NCBI GenBank assembly: GCA_014381795.1
Contig: JACNKY010000344.1
Coordinates: 1 to 5,705, forward strand
DNA from: Pseudomonadota bacterium
Lineage (GTDB): Bacteria > SAR324 > NAC60-12
Reading direction: 5' to 3'
Length of the DNA stretch: 5,705 nucleotides
A program made the translations under genes and the position numbers. Shown here in pieces: positions 5,376 through 5,705 of the stretch (positions are counted from its first letter, which is position 1; every line of letters begins with the position of its first letter). The notes below the pieces were generated by a model. It did no database searches. It worked only from the letters and a program-made list of their open reading frames with translations, and was not told where the DNA came from.

Positions 5376-5451
5376 ACACTGACAACTGAAGTTTGAGTAC
5401 TTTTTGATTGGCGCTCAACTGTTGATTGTGTGGACTGAGCAAAATTTAAAC

Positions 5452-5673
5452 ATGCAATTGATTCTTGAAAATGCTCTGCTTTCCGCTGACGATGGTTTAG
5501 TGCAGTCCGGAAATCAAATCTGGTTTCACTTTCAGAAATCCCCCTGGCATCTTTCAAATCCGGAAAAAAATCCGCCTGCAGGAGAACACCGCCGTCACAT
5601 TGAAGCACGGCTGAGTTTAGGTTTAGCTGAACCCGCAAATGCCCAGATTCTGAAGGGAACCTACCCTTTATGA
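5452..5673 (+). CDS. Short hypothetical protein overlapping the next gene
   Basis: A 73-residue frame starting MQLILENALLSADDG and ending ILKGTYPL. I do not recognise it. It has no signal peptide and no membrane span; the middle is rich in N, P and H (SNPEKNPPAGEHRRH) and the C-terminal third looks helical (IEARLSLGLAEPANAQIL). A TTG at 5404 could extend it by 16 residues, but no ribosome binding site supports that; the site before ATG 5452 is also weak. The best evidence that it is real is the ATGA overlap at 5670-5673 with the next frame, a usual sign of coupled genes in one operon. It stands 76 bases after rfbB with no terminator between. The antisense frame over 5363-5638 is considered a shadow. 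Confidence 0.55.
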   Translation: MQLILENALLSADDGLVQSGNQIWFHFQKSPWHLSNPEKNPPAGEHRRHIEARLSLGLAEPANAQILKGTYPL

Positions 5674-5705
5674 AGCCCTCCGCAGATTTACAGTTATTAC
5701 CACCC
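5670..5705 (+). CDS. Start of a further gene, truncated by the window edge
   Basis: The frame begins MKPSADLQLLP and is open to the end of the window (12 codons). Its ATG shares four bases (ATGA) with the stop of the preceding frame, and AAGGGA lies about 11 bases upstream. Too little is present to name a product; by position it may be another nucleotide-sugar or polysaccharide gene. Confidence 0.4.
   Translation, partial: MKPSADLQLLPP

Noticed and set aside
5415..5425. TCAAC-T-GTTGA palindrome after rfbB
   Set aside because: It is only five pairs with a one-base centre, expected by chance; no promoter or terminator context.
5363..5638. Minus-strand frame of 91 codons over the right end
   Set aside because: It starts inside the coupled plus-strand frame region, overlaps the end of rfbB, is low in recognisable features (Q/S/T-rich end) and lacks the ATGA coupling that supports the plus-strand frame.

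Overview
The window looks like chromosomal DNA of a Gram-negative, proteobacteria-like organism with an AT-leaning genome (about 40% GC by eye). Signal peptides, a lipobox protein, a YceI-type periplasmic protein and a CpxR-like response regulator all point to a two-membrane envelope. No mobile element, CRISPR array, tRNA or rRNA was seen. An assignment below phylum level cannot be supported from the sequence.

Left part, minus strand (1-1602): three genes read leftwards in the order LTxxQ-motif lipoprotein (CpxP/Spy type), YceI-family periplasmic protein, and an OmpR/CpxR-type response regulator cut by the window edge. This looks like one envelope-stress operon. Upstream of its first gene (1662-1691) lie three tandem 10-bp direct repeats next to an extended -10 promoter. 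Read on the plus strand they give GTAAC-N5-GTATC-N5-GTATC, which resembles the E. coli CpxR box (GTAAA-N5-GTAAA). The simplest reading is a self-regulating Cpx-like circuit in which the regulator encoded in the operon drives its own promoter.

Centre, plus strand (1895-3643): a 67-residue single-span membrane protein of unknown function, a short ribosome hibernation factor (HPF/RaiA family), and two tandem DUF3015-type exported proteins that share four cysteines and are clearly paralogues. A possible 30-codon membrane peptide follows.

Right part, plus strand (3644-5705): a gene-poor leader region with a 7-bp perfect hairpin, then a glycine-rich exported or membrane protein with a very strong ribosome binding site. 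Seven bases after it comes a complete dTDP-glucose 4,6-dehydratase (rfbB/rmlB), the second step of dTDP-L-rhamnose and related nucleotide-sugar synthesis. After it lie a short unknown ORF and, through an ATGA overlap, the start of another gene that leaves the window. This end probably continues into a surface-polysaccharide operon.
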